Shown: positions 16,746 to 24,845, counted from the stretch's first letter. The stretch: DNA of 64,000 bases from Tianweitania sp. UT-5YL-CI-8 (GCF_030010215.1 NZ_JASCRR010000001.1:558001-622000), one strand, 5' to 3'. Program-made: numbers and translations. Notes: generated from the letters alone by a model not told the origin.

Positions 16746-17531
16746 TCAGACCCGATGTCCGGCCGCGATGATCTTGCGTAGAAAGGTCTGCGTGCGCTCC
16801 TGCTTCGGATTGCGGAACAACTCGTCGGGCTTGCCCTCCTCGACGATCTTGCCGCGATCGAAGAAAAGCACGCGGTCGGCGAAATCGCGGGCAAAGCCCA
16901 TTTCATGCGTGACAAGAAGCATGGTCATGTCGGTCTCGGCACAGAGCTTCCAGAGAACGTTGAGCACTTCCTCGACCAGTTCCGGATCGAGCGCCGACGT
17001 CACTTCGTCGAACAGCATGATCTTGGGCTGGAGCGCGAGTGCGCGGGCTATCGCAACACGCTGCTTCTGCCCGCCGGAGAGTTGCGCCGGCATGGCCTTG
17101 GCCTTTTCGGACATACCGACCATGTCGAGCAGTTCCATCGCGCGTTTCTCCGCCGCAGCACGGGCCACGCCTTTGGTCAGCATCGGCGCGAGCGTGACAT
17201 TGTCGATGACCGACATGTGCGGAAACAGGTTGAATAGCTGGAAGACCATGCCGATCTTCTGGCGCATCTTTGTCAGATGGCGTTCGTCGGCGGCGATCAG
17301 ACCGCCATTCTTGGGCATGTGATAGAGTTGCTCGCCTTCTATGGCGATATGGCCGGCATCGATGCGCTCCAGCGTCATCAGGATGCGCAGGATCGTCGTC
17401 TTGCCTGATCCCGATGGGCCGATCAGGGCAAGCTTCTCGCGCGGCATCACCTGCATCGACAGACCGTCCAGGACCTGGAAGGTGCCGAAGCTTTTGCTGA
17501 TCGCGTCAATCTTGATAATGGGCTCAGTCAT
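16746..17531 (-). CDS. ehuA: Ectoine/hydroxyectoine ABC transporter ATPase (EhuA)
   Basis: 261 residues. Walker A GPSGSGKTT near residues 38-46, Q-loop MVFQLFNLFPH, ABC signature LSGGQKQRVAIARAL, Walker B IMLFDEVTSALDPE, and the switch His in LLVTHEMGFA. It belongs to the polar amino acid uptake ATPase family (GlnQ/HisP-like). It energises import through EhuCD in the cytoplasm. It is the first gene after the regulator; a 119-bp gap carrying repeated ATGTCAATT-type boxes precedes it. Confidence 0.92.
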   Translation of the reverse strand: MTEPIIKIDAISKSFGTFQVLDGLSMQVMPREKLALIGPSGSGKTTILRILMTLERIDAGHIAIEGEQLYHMPKNGGLIAADERHLTKMRQKIGMVFQLFNLFPHMSVIDNVTLAPMLTKGVARAAAEKRAMELLDMVGMSEKAKAMPAQLSGGQKQRVAIARALALQPKIMLFDEVTSALDPELVEEVLNVLWKLCAETDMTMLLVTHEMGFARDFADRVLFFDRGKIVEEGKPDELFRNPKQERTQTFLRKIIAAGHRV

Positions 17532-17585
17532 CGTCTCTCCAGGTTTGACGATCCGACCCCTAAACGATGGGTAAGTTATGAAATC

Positions 17586-17626
17586 ATGTCAATTCGTAAA
17601 ATAATATCATGACAATTATGTCAATT
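17586..17626. promoter_or_regulatory. Direct-repeat operator candidate (EnuR) at the ehuA promoter
   Basis: Three near-identical 9-mers lie in the same orientation: ATGTCAATT (17586-17594), ATGACAATT (17609-17617) and ATGTCAATT (17618-17626), the last two directly abutting. On the minus strand the third copy contains a perfect -35-like TTGACA (17624-17619), though no clear -10 was found. TGTCAATTG recurs in inverse orientation upstream of enuR (19062-19070). MocR-type regulators such as EnuR are known to bind direct repeats, so binding here is a reasonable inference. Confidence 0.55.
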
Positions 17627-17650
17627 GTGCAAGATTCTTGACCGCTTTGC

Positions 17651-19036
17651 CTAGATCGCAAGCAACAAGTGTTCGGGGTCACCCAGCAATAGCCGTGCCA
17701 CGATGCCGAGACCGACGCGCAACTCGTCTTCGGTGGTCGACCCTAGCGAGATCCGCACCGCAGGCTGCCAAGGCGCATCGGACGTCTTGAACGAGAGGCC
17801 GGGCGCAATGCCGACGCCCTGCAGGCGCGCCTGGGCGACAAAGCCATCTTCGGTGCGGTCATCGGGCAGCGGGAGCCACAAATGCAAGGCGTTCGGATGC
17901 GTCAACACCCGCCCTGCCCCTAGCACTTCGTCAACGATTTGCTGTCGCCGCATCAAAGCCGATCTCTGCCAGCGAACCAGTTCGAGCGCGGTTCCGTCCG
18001 TCACCCATTTGGAAGCGATTTCGGCAATGATGGGCGTCGCCATCCAGTTCGACACCAGATGCCGGTTAGCGACCGCGGCCGCGTATCGGTCGGGTGCAAC
18101 GAGATAGCCGATGCGCAGGCCCGGCACCGTAATCTTGGTGAAACTCGTCAGATACAGCGTACGCTCCGGTGCCATCGCCGCAATCGGGGGCGGTCGGTGT
18201 TCGACCAAAGGCCCGAGCACGTCGCTCTCGATAATGGCGATGTCGTGTCTGCGCGCAACGTCGACCAATTCAGCACGGCGCTGCTCGCGCATCAGCGTCG
18301 CCGTCGGGTTGATGACGGAGGGCTGGACGAAAACGGCGCGAATATCGGTTTCCCGGCAGGCCTCATCGAGCGCGTCCGGCAGAATGCCATCATCGTCGAT
18401 GGGCAATCCTTGAAGATTGAAGCCGAGATAGCGCGCAAGCGGCACCAACGTATGGTGGCCGATAGCCTCCGTTGCCACAGTCGAGCCAGGCGGGGCAACG
18501 CTCATCAGCGCGACCGTCATCGCCGCCGTCGCCCCATTGGTCAGGCTGACGCTTTGCGGCGATACGCTCAGCCCGCACGCCTTCAGCCACTCGACGGCGA
18601 CGGCGCGATGGCGGGGAAATACGACATTGGGACGGAACGACAGCGCCGAACTGGATGGCAGGTTTTCGCCCAGCCATGTCAGCGCCTGCTTCATCCGCTC
18701 CAGATGCATGGGTTCGCAGACCGGCTTGAGGATCGACAGGTCGATTACCTCGCCGAGCCGTTCCGGCAGATAGGGTGGCTCCACTTCCCGGCGCACGGTC
18801 TGCACGAAGCTGCCACGCCCGATCTCGCCGGAGATCAACCCGCGGCGGATCAGTTCCTCATAGGCGCGGCTGACCGTTTGCACCGACAAGCTCAATTCAT
18901 AGGCGAGCTTGCGATGCGTCGGCAGACGCGTGCCGTTCGAAAGACGCCCGTCGTGAATGGCGCGCGCGAGTTGGTCGGCCAGCGAGAGGTAGGCCGGCCG
19001 CCTGATGAGGCTGGGATCGGGACGCCAAATTGTCAT
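17651..19036 (-). CDS. enuR: MocR/GntR-type regulator with aminotransferase domain (EnuR-like)
   Basis: 461 residues. N-terminal GntR winged helix (about 10-80: SLADQLARAIHDGRL, THRKLAYELSLSVQTVSRAY) joined to a fold-type I aminotransferase domain with the PLP Lys at residue 301 in SFTKITVPGLRIGYL. EnuR is known to use PLP to sense ectoine-pathway diaminobutyrate intermediates and to control uptake and catabolic genes. Location next to ehuA and an AsnC gene matches known clusters. It begins ATGACAATTTGG, so its start codon overlaps an ATGACAATT box; this may be coincidence. The ehuA gene follows after 119 bp. Confidence 0.9.
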   Translation of the reverse strand: MTIWRPDPSLIRRPAYLSLADQLARAIHDGRLSNGTRLPTHRKLAYELSLSVQTVSRAYEELIRRGLISGEIGRGSFVQTVRREVEPPYLPERLGEVIDLSILKPVCEPMHLERMKQALTWLGENLPSSSALSFRPNVVFPRHRAVAVEWLKACGLSVSPQSVSLTNGATAAMTVALMSVAPPGSTVATEAIGHHTLVPLARYLGFNLQGLPIDDDGILPDALDEACRETDIRAVFVQPSVINPTATLMREQRRAELVDVARRHDIAIIESDVLGPLVEHRPPPIAAMAPERTLYLTSFTKITVPGLRIGYLVAPDRYAAAVANRHLVSNWMATPIIAEIASKWVTDGTALELVRWQRSALMRRQQIVDEVLGAGRVLTHPNALHLWLPLPDDRTEDGFVAQARLQGVGIAPGLSFKTSDAPWQPAVRISLGSTTEDELRVGLGIVARLLLGDPEHLLLAI

Positions 19037-19060
19037 GACCCATTAGAGATATAAATCAGT

Positions 19061-19072
19061 TCAATTGACAAT
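19061..19072. promoter_or_regulatory. Operator-like box in the enuR/asnC divergent region
   Basis: TCAATTGACAAT on the plus strand contains the reverse complement of the TGTCAATTG box found before ehuA. It sits 25 bp upstream of the enuR start, so autoregulation by EnuR is plausible. The whole divergent gap (19037-19119) is only 83 bp and must hold promoters for both regulators. Identification is by sequence similarity only. Confidence 0.4.
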
Positions 19073-19119
19073 GGGGCCTGTGCCACTTCATGCTCCGGAC
19101 CTCACATTTGAAGGTTGGA

Positions 19120-19617
19120 ATGAACGCCCCGAAACTCGACGCCATCGATCTAAAAATCCTCGACGCCATCCAGCGTGACGGGCGCATCACCAAGCTTGCC
19201 CTGGCCGAGAAGGTCGGCTTGTCGCCCACGCCGGCCTGGCTCAGGCTGCGCAAGCTCGAAAAGGCAGGCATCGTGCGCGGTTACCATGCTGCGCTCGACA
19301 TGCGTTCGGTTGCACCGATTGCCACCGTTCTGGTCGAGGCCACCCTGCGTAGCCACCGCCAGGCGGATTTCGACCGCTTCGAACGCGTCATCCGGGATAC
19401 ACCGGAAATCGTCAGCTGCTGGTCCGTCGGCGGGGGCATCGACTACATGCTGAAGGTTGTCGCCCGCGACATCGACGCCTATCAGCGCCTGATCGATTCG
19501 CTGCTCGAACGCGAAATCGGCATCGACCGCTACTTCACCTACATCGTGACGCGCACCGTCAAGGAAAACGAGCCGGTTCTCGTCGACGGCATGCTGGGCG
19601 ACACCGCCGCGCGATAG
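19120..19617 (+). CDS. AsnC/Lrp-family regulator of ectoine catabolism
   Basis: 165 residues. N-terminal AsnC helix-turn-helix (LDAIDLKILDAIQRDGRITK, then EKVGLSPTPAWLRLRKLEKAGI) and C-terminal RAM/ligand domain with IVSCWSVGGGIDYMLKVVARD. The start at 19120 is selected because GAAGG and GGA lie just upstream and homologues begin MNAPKLDAIDL. AsnC-type regulators (DoeX and relatives) accompany ectoine-degradation genes and respond to pathway amino acids. It is divergent from enuR and is followed by the two enzymes that finish the route to aspartate. Confidence 0.88.
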   Translation: MNAPKLDAIDLKILDAIQRDGRITKLALAEKVGLSPTPAWLRLRKLEKAGIVRGYHAALDMRSVAPIATVLVEATLRSHRQADFDRFERVIRDTPEIVSCWSVGGGIDYMLKVVARDIDAYQRLIDSLLEREIGIDRYFTYIVTRTVKENEPVLVDGMLGDTAAR

Positions 19618-19621
19618 AGAG

Positions 19622-19635
19622 TTTCTCTAGAGAAA
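19622..19635. promoter_or_regulatory. Perfect 14-bp palindrome before the aldehyde dehydrogenase gene
   Basis: TTTCTCTAGAGAAA is fully self-complementary and lies 5 bases after the AsnC stop and about 100 bp before the aldehyde dehydrogenase start. It could be an operator for the AsnC-family regulator. A short hairpin is the alternative. No experimental evidence is available. Confidence 0.4.
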
Positions 19636-19731
19636 GTACTTGCCCTAGCCAGACTGTCTGCATCCGGCATCGGCTTTGGTCCATCCTGCTAGGGCGATGT
19701 GCCTATCATCGGGAAACCTTTGGAGGCCCCG

Positions 19732-21225
19732 ATGACCGCAAGACGAGCCACCTCAACACCCAGCCACGCCCTGGACGGGCTGACCGACCGCAGGCTCCAG
19801 CGCCAACTGGCCTATGTCGGCGGAAAGTGGACGGCGGGCAGCAATGCTGCCTGCTTCGCGGTGACGGACCCTGCCAATGGCGACCTCATAGCCAATGTCG
19901 CAGCCCTTGATACTGCCCAGGCCGGGCTTGGCATCGACGCCGCCGTTTCGGCGCTGCCTGCCTGGCGCGGGCTGCTGCCCCAGGCGCGTTCGGCTATCCT
20001 GCGCCGCTGGTTCAAGCTGATCCTGGCTGCGAGGGAAGACCTCGCATTGATCATGACGCTGGAACAGGGCAAGCCGCTGAAGGAATCGCGCGGCGAGATC
20101 GACTATGCCGCATCCTTCGTCGAATGGTATGCCGAGGAAGCCAAAAGGCTGAACGCCGAGAGCGTGACCAGCCATCTGCCGCATGCCGAGATGATCGTTC
20201 GGCGCGAAGCCATAGGCGTCGTCGGCATCGTCACACCGTGGAACTTCCCCTCGGCAATGTTGACGCGGAAGGCAGCCGCGGCGCTTGCCGCCGGCTGCAC
20301 CGTCGTCGCCCATCCATCGTCGGAAACGCCGCTTTCGGCCCTCGCGCTGGCCGAATTGGGCGAGCGCGCCGGCCTGCCCGCAGGCGTCTTTAACGTCGTC
20401 ACCGGCGATGCGTCGACCATCGTTAGCGAGTTGTGCCGGGACCGCCGTGTCCGGGCGCTCAGCTTCACCGGTTCGACGGAGATCGGCCGGTTGATCGCAG
20501 CCCAATGCGCGCCGACGATGAAGCGGCTGGTGATGGAGCTTGGCGGCCACGCGCCGCTGATCGTGTTCGACGATGCCGATCTGGAGCGCGCCGTCGATAT
20601 CGCCCTGGACGCGAAATTCGCGACATCCGGCCAGGATTGCCTTGCGGCCAATCGCATCTATGTGCAGAGCGCGCTCTATCCAGCATTCTGCAAGGCTTTC
20701 GCGGTACGGGTGGCGACACTCAAACTCGGTCATGGGCTCGACGGCACCACCGACATCGGTCCACTGATGCATACGCGGGCGGTAGCCAAGGTCCAATCCC
20801 AGGTCTCCGACGCCTTGGCGAAGGGTGCGCAATGCCTTGTCGGCGGCTCCGTTTCGACAGCCGGCGCGTTGTTCTTCGAGCCGACCGTCTTGGTCGACGT
20901 GCCTGACGACGCCGATATCATGCGCGACGAGACCTTCGGGCCGGTCGCTGCGGTCACGCCGTTCGACACCGAGGCCGAAGTCATCGACCGAGCCAATGCG
21001 ACCGAGTACGGGCTGGTCGCCTATGTCGTCACCGAGAATGGCGCACGGCAGCTTCGGCTCGGGCGTGCGCTCGACTATGGCATGGTGGGCATCAACCGCG
21101 TCAAGATCACCGGCGCGCCGATCCCGTTCGGCGGCGTCAAGCAATCCGGCCTCGGACGCGAAGGGTCGCGCCACGGCATCGAGGCGTTCACGGATCTCAA
21201 ATATCTCTGCCTCGACGCCGCCTGA
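19732..21225 (+). CDS. NAD(P)-dependent aldehyde dehydrogenase of ectoine catabolism (DoeC-like)
   Basis: 497 residues of the succinate-semialdehyde-type ALDH family. Glu269 in MELGGHAP and nucleophile Cys303 in SGQDCLAANR are present, as is TPWNFPSAM. In ectoine degradation this enzyme oxidises aspartate-semialdehyde to aspartate. The start at 19732 has GGAGG six bases before it. One oddity: the conserved cofactor Lys motif (usually VVKP or VLKP) reads VVAHPSSETP, with His in place of Lys. It is co-oriented with asnC and the aminotransferase, 53 bp before the latter. Confidence 0.83.
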   Translation: MTARRATSTPSHALDGLTDRRLQRQLAYVGGKWTAGSNAACFAVTDPANGDLIANVAALDTAQAGLGIDAAVSALPAWRGLLPQARSAILRRWFKLILAAREDLALIMTLEQGKPLKESRGEIDYAASFVEWYAEEAKRLNAESVTSHLPHAEMIVRREAIGVVGIVTPWNFPSAMLTRKAAAALAAGCTVVAHPSSETPLSALALAELGERAGLPAGVFNVVTGDASTIVSELCRDRRVRALSFTGSTEIGRLIAAQCAPTMKRLVMELGGHAPLIVFDDADLERAVDIALDAKFATSGQDCLAANRIYVQSALYPAFCKAFAVRVATLKLGHGLDGTTDIGPLMHTRAVAKVQSQVSDALAKGAQCLVGGSVSTAGALFFEPTVLVDVPDDADIMRDETFGPVAAVTPFDTEAEVIDRANATEYGLVAYVVTENGARQLRLGRALDYGMVGINRVKITGAPIPFGGVKQSGLGREGSRHGIEAFTDLKYLCLDAA

Positions 21226-21278
21226 TGTTCAGACCGGAACGGTCCATCACTCATTTTACTGACCAAGGAGTTTGAACC

Positions 21279-22652
21279 ATGCTCGACCCGTCCAACGAAC
21301 GCACCGCCTGGGACCGCGACTATTTCTTCCATCCCTCGACCCATATGGGCATGCACGCGCGCGGCGAGACGCCCACCCGCGTCATGGCGGGCGGCGAAGG
21401 CGTCTACATCACAGACGTCACCGGCCGCAAAAGCCTCGATGCCTTCGCCGGGCTCTACTGCGTCAATGTCGGCTACGGCCGGCAGAAGATTGCCGACGCC
21501 ATCGCCGCGCAGGCCAAGGACCTCGCCTATTATCATGCCTATGTCGGCCATGGCACGGATGCGTCGATCACGCTGTCCAAGATGATCATCGACCGCGCGC
21601 CGGCTGGCATGTCGAAGGTCTATTTTGGCCTCTCCGGCTCGGACGCCAACGAGACCAACATCAAGCTGATCTGGTACTACAACAACGTGCTGGGCCGGCC
21701 GGAGAAGAAGAAGATCATCTCGCGCTGGCGCGGTTATCACGGCTCGGGAGTTATGACCGGCTCGCTCACCGGGCTGCATCTCTTCCACAACGCCTTCGAC
21801 CTGCCGCGCGCACCCATTTTGCACACCGAAGCGCCGTATTATTTCCGCCGCGAAGACCGCTCCCTGAGCGAGGAACAGTTCTCGCAGCATTGCGCCGACA
21901 AGCTTGAGGAAATGATCCTCGCCGAAGGACCGGACACGATCGCCGCCTTCATCGGCGAGCCGATCCTCGGCACCGGCGGCATCGTCCCGCCGCCCGCCTT
22001 CTATTGGGACAAGATCCAGGCCGTGCTGAAGAAATATGACGTGCTGCTGGTCGCGGACGAAGTGGTGACCGGCTTCGGCCGTCTCGGCACCATGTTCGGT
22101 TCGGACCATTACGGCATCAAACCGGACCTTATCACTATCGCCAAGGGCCTCACCTCAGCCTATGCGCCGCTGTCAGGCGTCATCGTCTCCGACAAGGTCT
22201 GGCAGGTTCTGGTCCAGGGTTCGGACGAACTCGGTGCCATCGGCCATGGCTGGACCTATGCCGCGCATCCGCTCTGTTCGGCGGCCGGCGTCGCCAATCT
22301 GGAACTGATCGACGAGCTTGGCCTGGTCGAAAATGCGGGTTCCACCGGCGCCTATTTCCGCGAACAGCTCGCGCAGGCCGTCGGCGGTCATGCGAATGTC
22401 GGGGATGTCCGGGGCGACGGCATGCTGGCCGCCGTCGAATTCGTCGAGGACAAGGACGACCAGACATTCTTCGACCCCGCCCGGAAGATCGGGCCGCAGG
22501 TGGCCGCGGCCTTGCTCGAGCGCGGCGTAATCGGTCGTGCCATGCCTCAGGGCGACATACTCGGCTTCGCGCCGCCATTGTGTCTGACACGAGAAGAGGC
22601 CGACATCGTCGTCGGTGCTACAGAGGATGCGATCAGGTCGGTATTTGCCTGA
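21279..22652 (+). CDS. Class III aminotransferase, L-2,4-diaminobutyrate transaminase (DoeD-like)
   Basis: 457 residues. PLP-binding Asp260 in LLVADEVVTGFGR and Schiff-base Lys289 in TIAKGLTSAY, together with GSDANETNIKL for the phosphate site. In this context it transaminates 2,4-diaminobutyrate to aspartate-semialdehyde, feeding the dehydrogenase encoded upstream. AAGGAG precedes the ATG at 21279. Omega-amino acid:pyruvate transaminases share the fold, so substrate identity rests on the cluster. Confidence 0.85.
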   Translation: MLDPSNERTAWDRDYFFHPSTHMGMHARGETPTRVMAGGEGVYITDVTGRKSLDAFAGLYCVNVGYGRQKIADAIAAQAKDLAYYHAYVGHGTDASITLSKMIIDRAPAGMSKVYFGLSGSDANETNIKLIWYYNNVLGRPEKKKIISRWRGYHGSGVMTGSLTGLHLFHNAFDLPRAPILHTEAPYYFRREDRSLSEEQFSQHCADKLEEMILAEGPDTIAAFIGEPILGTGGIVPPPAFYWDKIQAVLKKYDVLLVADEVVTGFGRLGTMFGSDHYGIKPDLITIAKGLTSAYAPLSGVIVSDKVWQVLVQGSDELGAIGHGWTYAAHPLCSAAGVANLELIDELGLVENAGSTGAYFREQLAQAVGGHANVGDVRGDGMLAAVEFVEDKDDQTFFDPARKIGPQVAAALLERGVIGRAMPQGDILGFAPPLCLTREEADIVVGATEDAIRSVFA

Positions 22653-22656
22653 TGCA

Positions 22657-22695
22657 AACAGAGCTCCGCTTCCATCATGGAAACGGAGCTCTGTT
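22657..22695. terminator. Bidirectional terminator between convergent genes
   Basis: Nearly perfect 17-bp inverted repeat (22657-22673 and 22679-22695; one mismatch) with a 5-base loop. It fills the gap between the aminotransferase stop (22652) and the esterase stop (22701). No long U-run follows on either strand, but the stem is very stable. Confidence 0.7.
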
Positions 22696-22700
22696 CGATG

Positions 22701-23783
22701 CTAGCGGGTGGCTGTGATTTCGGCTTTTGCCGGCGCCTGGCCGATCTTGGCGGGCACAGGTTCATCGGCGGCAACCACGGCAGGCGCATCGTCCACGCCC
22801 CAATTGCCGTTGACGAACTCCAGCGCATCCGCCACGACCACCTTCCACAGCGACCAGAGATGGTCGCCGTCGGTGACGCGAAGCTGCGAAGGCTGACCGG
22901 TTTCGAGCAGCGTCTGATGCAGAGCAATTGCCCCGCGCCAGAGATGCCAGCCATCGTCGTCGCCAACCGTGATGTAGCTCGGAGGCAGTTGCACGCCGGC
23001 TTCCTTGGCGTCCTGGGCCAGCGTGAACAGGTTTTCCCTGTTGAACAGCGCCGCATTGAACGGCGTGCCGAACGAACCATCATAGTGGTCGCCCACCGAC
23101 GGCAGAATGCGGCCGGTGCCGAGCGTATATTTGTCGAGGCGCTTGTAGAACTCGGCATTCTGGATCAGCCGGTAGTCATCAGGCGTCTTCGTCATCTCCG
23201 CTTCGGACACATTGTTCCAGATCGCTCCCGACATGCTGACGGTTGAGGAATAAAGCTCTGGATGCGAATAAGCCAGGCGCAGCGCGCCGAAGCCACCCAT
23301 GGACAGCCCCGCAATGGCCCGACCGCTCTTGTCGGTGCGGGTGGGATAATTGGCCTGCACCCAGCTGACGAGATCCTTGGTCAGCGCCGTCTCGTAATCG
23401 CCGGGGCCCTTAACCGAAGCCGAATCAACGTACCAGCTGTTTTGCGCTGCCGGCATGACGACGATGAGCGGCGAGATTTCCTTCTCGCTGATCATGTAGT
23501 CGAGCGTCTGCTGGATGTTACCCAGCGTTGTCCAACTGTTCTGGTTGCCGCCATGGCCATGCAGAAGATACAGCACCGGCCAACCCGACGACGGCGCCAT
23601 GCCGTCCGGAACATAGACGTTGACGTCCAATGGCCGGCCCAAAGCAGGACTGACGCTCTCCCGCGCCTCGATCCGCGAAGCCGCATCGGCCGTCGATACA
23701 AAGCCAGAAACCGCAGCAGCAAGGACAGCGCCCGACAGCACGGCACGAGACCAAAAGGTTTCGATTTTGGCAGCAAAGTTCAT
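22701..23783 (-). CDS. Secreted esterase family protein (esterase D/antigen 85-like)
   Basis: About 360 residues with an N-terminal signal peptide (SGAVLAAAVSGFVSTADAA). The esterase fold shows PVLYLLHGHGGNQNSWT, the nucleophile elbow GLSMGGFGAL and a late His in GDDDGWHLW or DGDHLWSLW. Such proteins hydrolyse acyl esters, often feruloyl or S-formylglutathione-type; here export suggests a periplasmic or extracellular ester. The start is taken at 23783; an in-frame ATG at 23798 has no better ribosome site. The C-terminus ends in an Ala/Pro-rich tail. Confidence 0.78.
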   Translation of the reverse strand: MNFAAKIETFWSRAVLSGAVLAAAVSGFVSTADAASRIEARESVSPALGRPLDVNVYVPDGMAPSSGWPVLYLLHGHGGNQNSWTTLGNIQQTLDYMISEKEISPLIVVMPAAQNSWYVDSASVKGPGDYETALTKDLVSWVQANYPTRTDKSGRAIAGLSMGGFGALRLAYSHPELYSSTVSMSGAIWNNVSEAEMTKTPDDYRLIQNAEFYKRLDKYTLGTGRILPSVGDHYDGSFGTPFNAALFNRENLFTLAQDAKEAGVQLPPSYITVGDDDGWHLWRGAIALHQTLLETGQPSQLRVTDGDHLWSLWKVVVADALEFVNGNWGVDDAPAVVAADEPVPAKIGQAPAKAEITATR

Positions 23784-23934
23784 CTGCCCAAGCCCCATGT
23801 TTGTGTTGATTATCAGCCCGCTTTTCGGACAAAATATCGCTAATGATGTCCAAAATGAAGCGGCTCAGCCTTCTCAAGGGAAGGAAATGCCCTCACTCCC
23901 GAAATCGCCAGAACAGCGTGGCAGATTTGCCATA

Positions 23935-23970
23935 GAGAAAAGCCCGCCGCGGGAGGAGGTGCGGCGGGCT
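23935..23970 (-). terminator. Rho-independent terminator of the sRNA
   Basis: Perfect stem AGCCCGCCGC/GCGGCGGGCT (23941-23950, 23961-23970) with a 10-base loop and a TTTTCTCT tail on the minus strand. It could also stop read-through from the aldolase operon, which ends at 24144. Confidence 0.75.
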
Positions 23971-24045
23971 CAATCTGAAAAGCAGCAAGGGAGGAGGTGC
24001 GCCGCTTTCGACGTTAACGTTCAGGGAGGAGGAAAGAACGTCAAC
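23935..24045 (-). ncRNA. Candidate trans-acting sRNA with three anti-Shine-Dalgarno loops (alpha-r14/NfeR1-like)
   Basis: Read on the minus strand, about 110 bases fold into three consecutive hairpins, and each loop carries an exact CCTCCTCCC (24032-24024, 23997-23989, 23959-23951). Stem 1 pairs 24017-24022 with bases 24036-24041. Stem 2 is 8 bp with one G-U (23979-23986 with 24001-24008). Stem 3 is a perfect 10-bp GC stem followed by TTTT, a rho-independent terminator. A promoter with 17-bp spacing lies just ahead. Size, three-hairpin layout and motif match the rhizobial alpha-r14 family (NfeR1 in Sinorhizobium) and resemble cuckoo RNAs of Rhodobacter. No protein-coding gene occupies 23784-24143. 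Confidence 0.78.
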
Positions 24046-24051
24046 AACACT

Positions 24052-24080
24052 GACATAACAATCCCATGGGGGATGTTCAA
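24052..24080 (-). promoter_or_regulatory. Promoter of the sRNA
   Basis: On the minus strand TTGAAC (24080-24075, preceded by C) and TATGTC (24057-24052) are 17 bases apart. The predicted start near 24045 gives a transcript of about 110 bases. The element is separate from the aldolase gene, whose stop is 64 bp upstream. Confidence 0.6.
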
Positions 24081-24143
24081 GATCGCGTTTGCCGCGATCT
24101 GTGCGCAGATTGTCGCATCTGCAAACAGAACTCAGCGCAGCGG

Positions 24144-24845
24144 TTATCGCGCCTGTCGCAATTGTGCCGTGTCGTTGACGCCCTCCAGATCCGGCGCCTG
24201 CCCGTAGCTCATATTCTTCATCTGCTGGATCACGCGCGCCATTTCCTCGTCGTCGAGGATAGGCGGCTCGCCGATCGTCAACGCCTGGACATAGAGACGC
24301 GACAAGGTCTCGACTTCGATGGCCAGCGCCAGCGCCGCCGATGGTGACTTGCCCAGCGAAATCTGGCCGTGCTGGCCGAGCAGGCAGGCGAGCCTGTCCT
24401 GCAAGGCTTCAATGGCGGCATCCGATAAGGCCTGCGTTCCGAACGTGGCATAGTGCGCACAGCGGATCGTCGTGCCGCCGGCGACGCCGGTCATGTAGTG
24501 GAAGCTGGGAATGGGCTTGTGATGAACGGCAAGCGTGGTCGCATAGACCGAGTGGCAATGCAGCACACATTCGATATCAAGGCGCGAAGCGAGAATGTCG
24601 CGGTGAAAACGCCATTCCGAGGACGGGCGGCGTTCGCCTTCGAAGCTGCCGTCGAAATACATCTGCACGAGATCCTTCGCCTCCATGATGTCATAGGGCA
24701 GAGATGTCGGTGTGATCAGGAAGCCCTTGGGATTGCGCACTGACATGTTGCCGGCGGTTCCCTGGTTGATCCCCGAATCGTTCATGCGCCGGCAGATTCT
24801 CACCATCTCTTCGCGCAGGGCGGTGTCGTCATAGGTCTTGGTCAC
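24144..24845 (-). CDS. Class II aldolase/adducin family sugar-phosphate aldolase
   Basis: 233 residues counted from a GTG start that overlaps the kinase stop (GTGA at 24845-24842), preceded by GGAGC. Zinc ligands His96 and His98 in LHCHS, His159 in GQHG, and the catalytic Glu77 region SSEWRFHRDI match fuculose/ribulose/rhamnulose-phosphate aldolases. It would cleave a phosphorylated ketose to dihydroxyacetone phosphate or a related product. It is the last gene of the LacI-ABC-kinase operon. The specific sugar is not evident. Confidence 0.85.
   Translation of the reverse strand: MTKTYDDTALREEMVRICRRMNDSGINQGTAGNMSVRNPKGFLITPTSLPYDIMEAKDLVQMYFDGSFEGERRPSSEWRFHRDILASRLDIECVLHCHSVYATTLAVHHKPIPSFHYMTGVAGGTTIRCAHYATFGTQALSDAAIEALQDRLACLLGQHGQISLGKSPSAALALAIEVETLSRLYVQALTIGEPPILDDEEMARVIQQMKNMSYGQAPDLEGVNDTAQLRQAR

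Noticed and set aside
19753-21174. Minus-strand 473-codon open frame opposite the aldehyde dehydrogenase
   Set aside because: Antisense shadow of a gene with intact ALDH catalytic residues.
23935-23970. Hairpin as the dedicated terminator of the aldolase operon
   Set aside because: It is 170 bp past the aldolase stop and is the third of three matching loops of the sRNA; it may still stop read-through, but it belongs to the sRNA.
23876-24207. Plus-strand frame starting in the esterase/aldolase gap
   Set aside because: No ribosome site and no homology; the region is better explained by the minus-strand sRNA with promoter, three hairpins and terminator.
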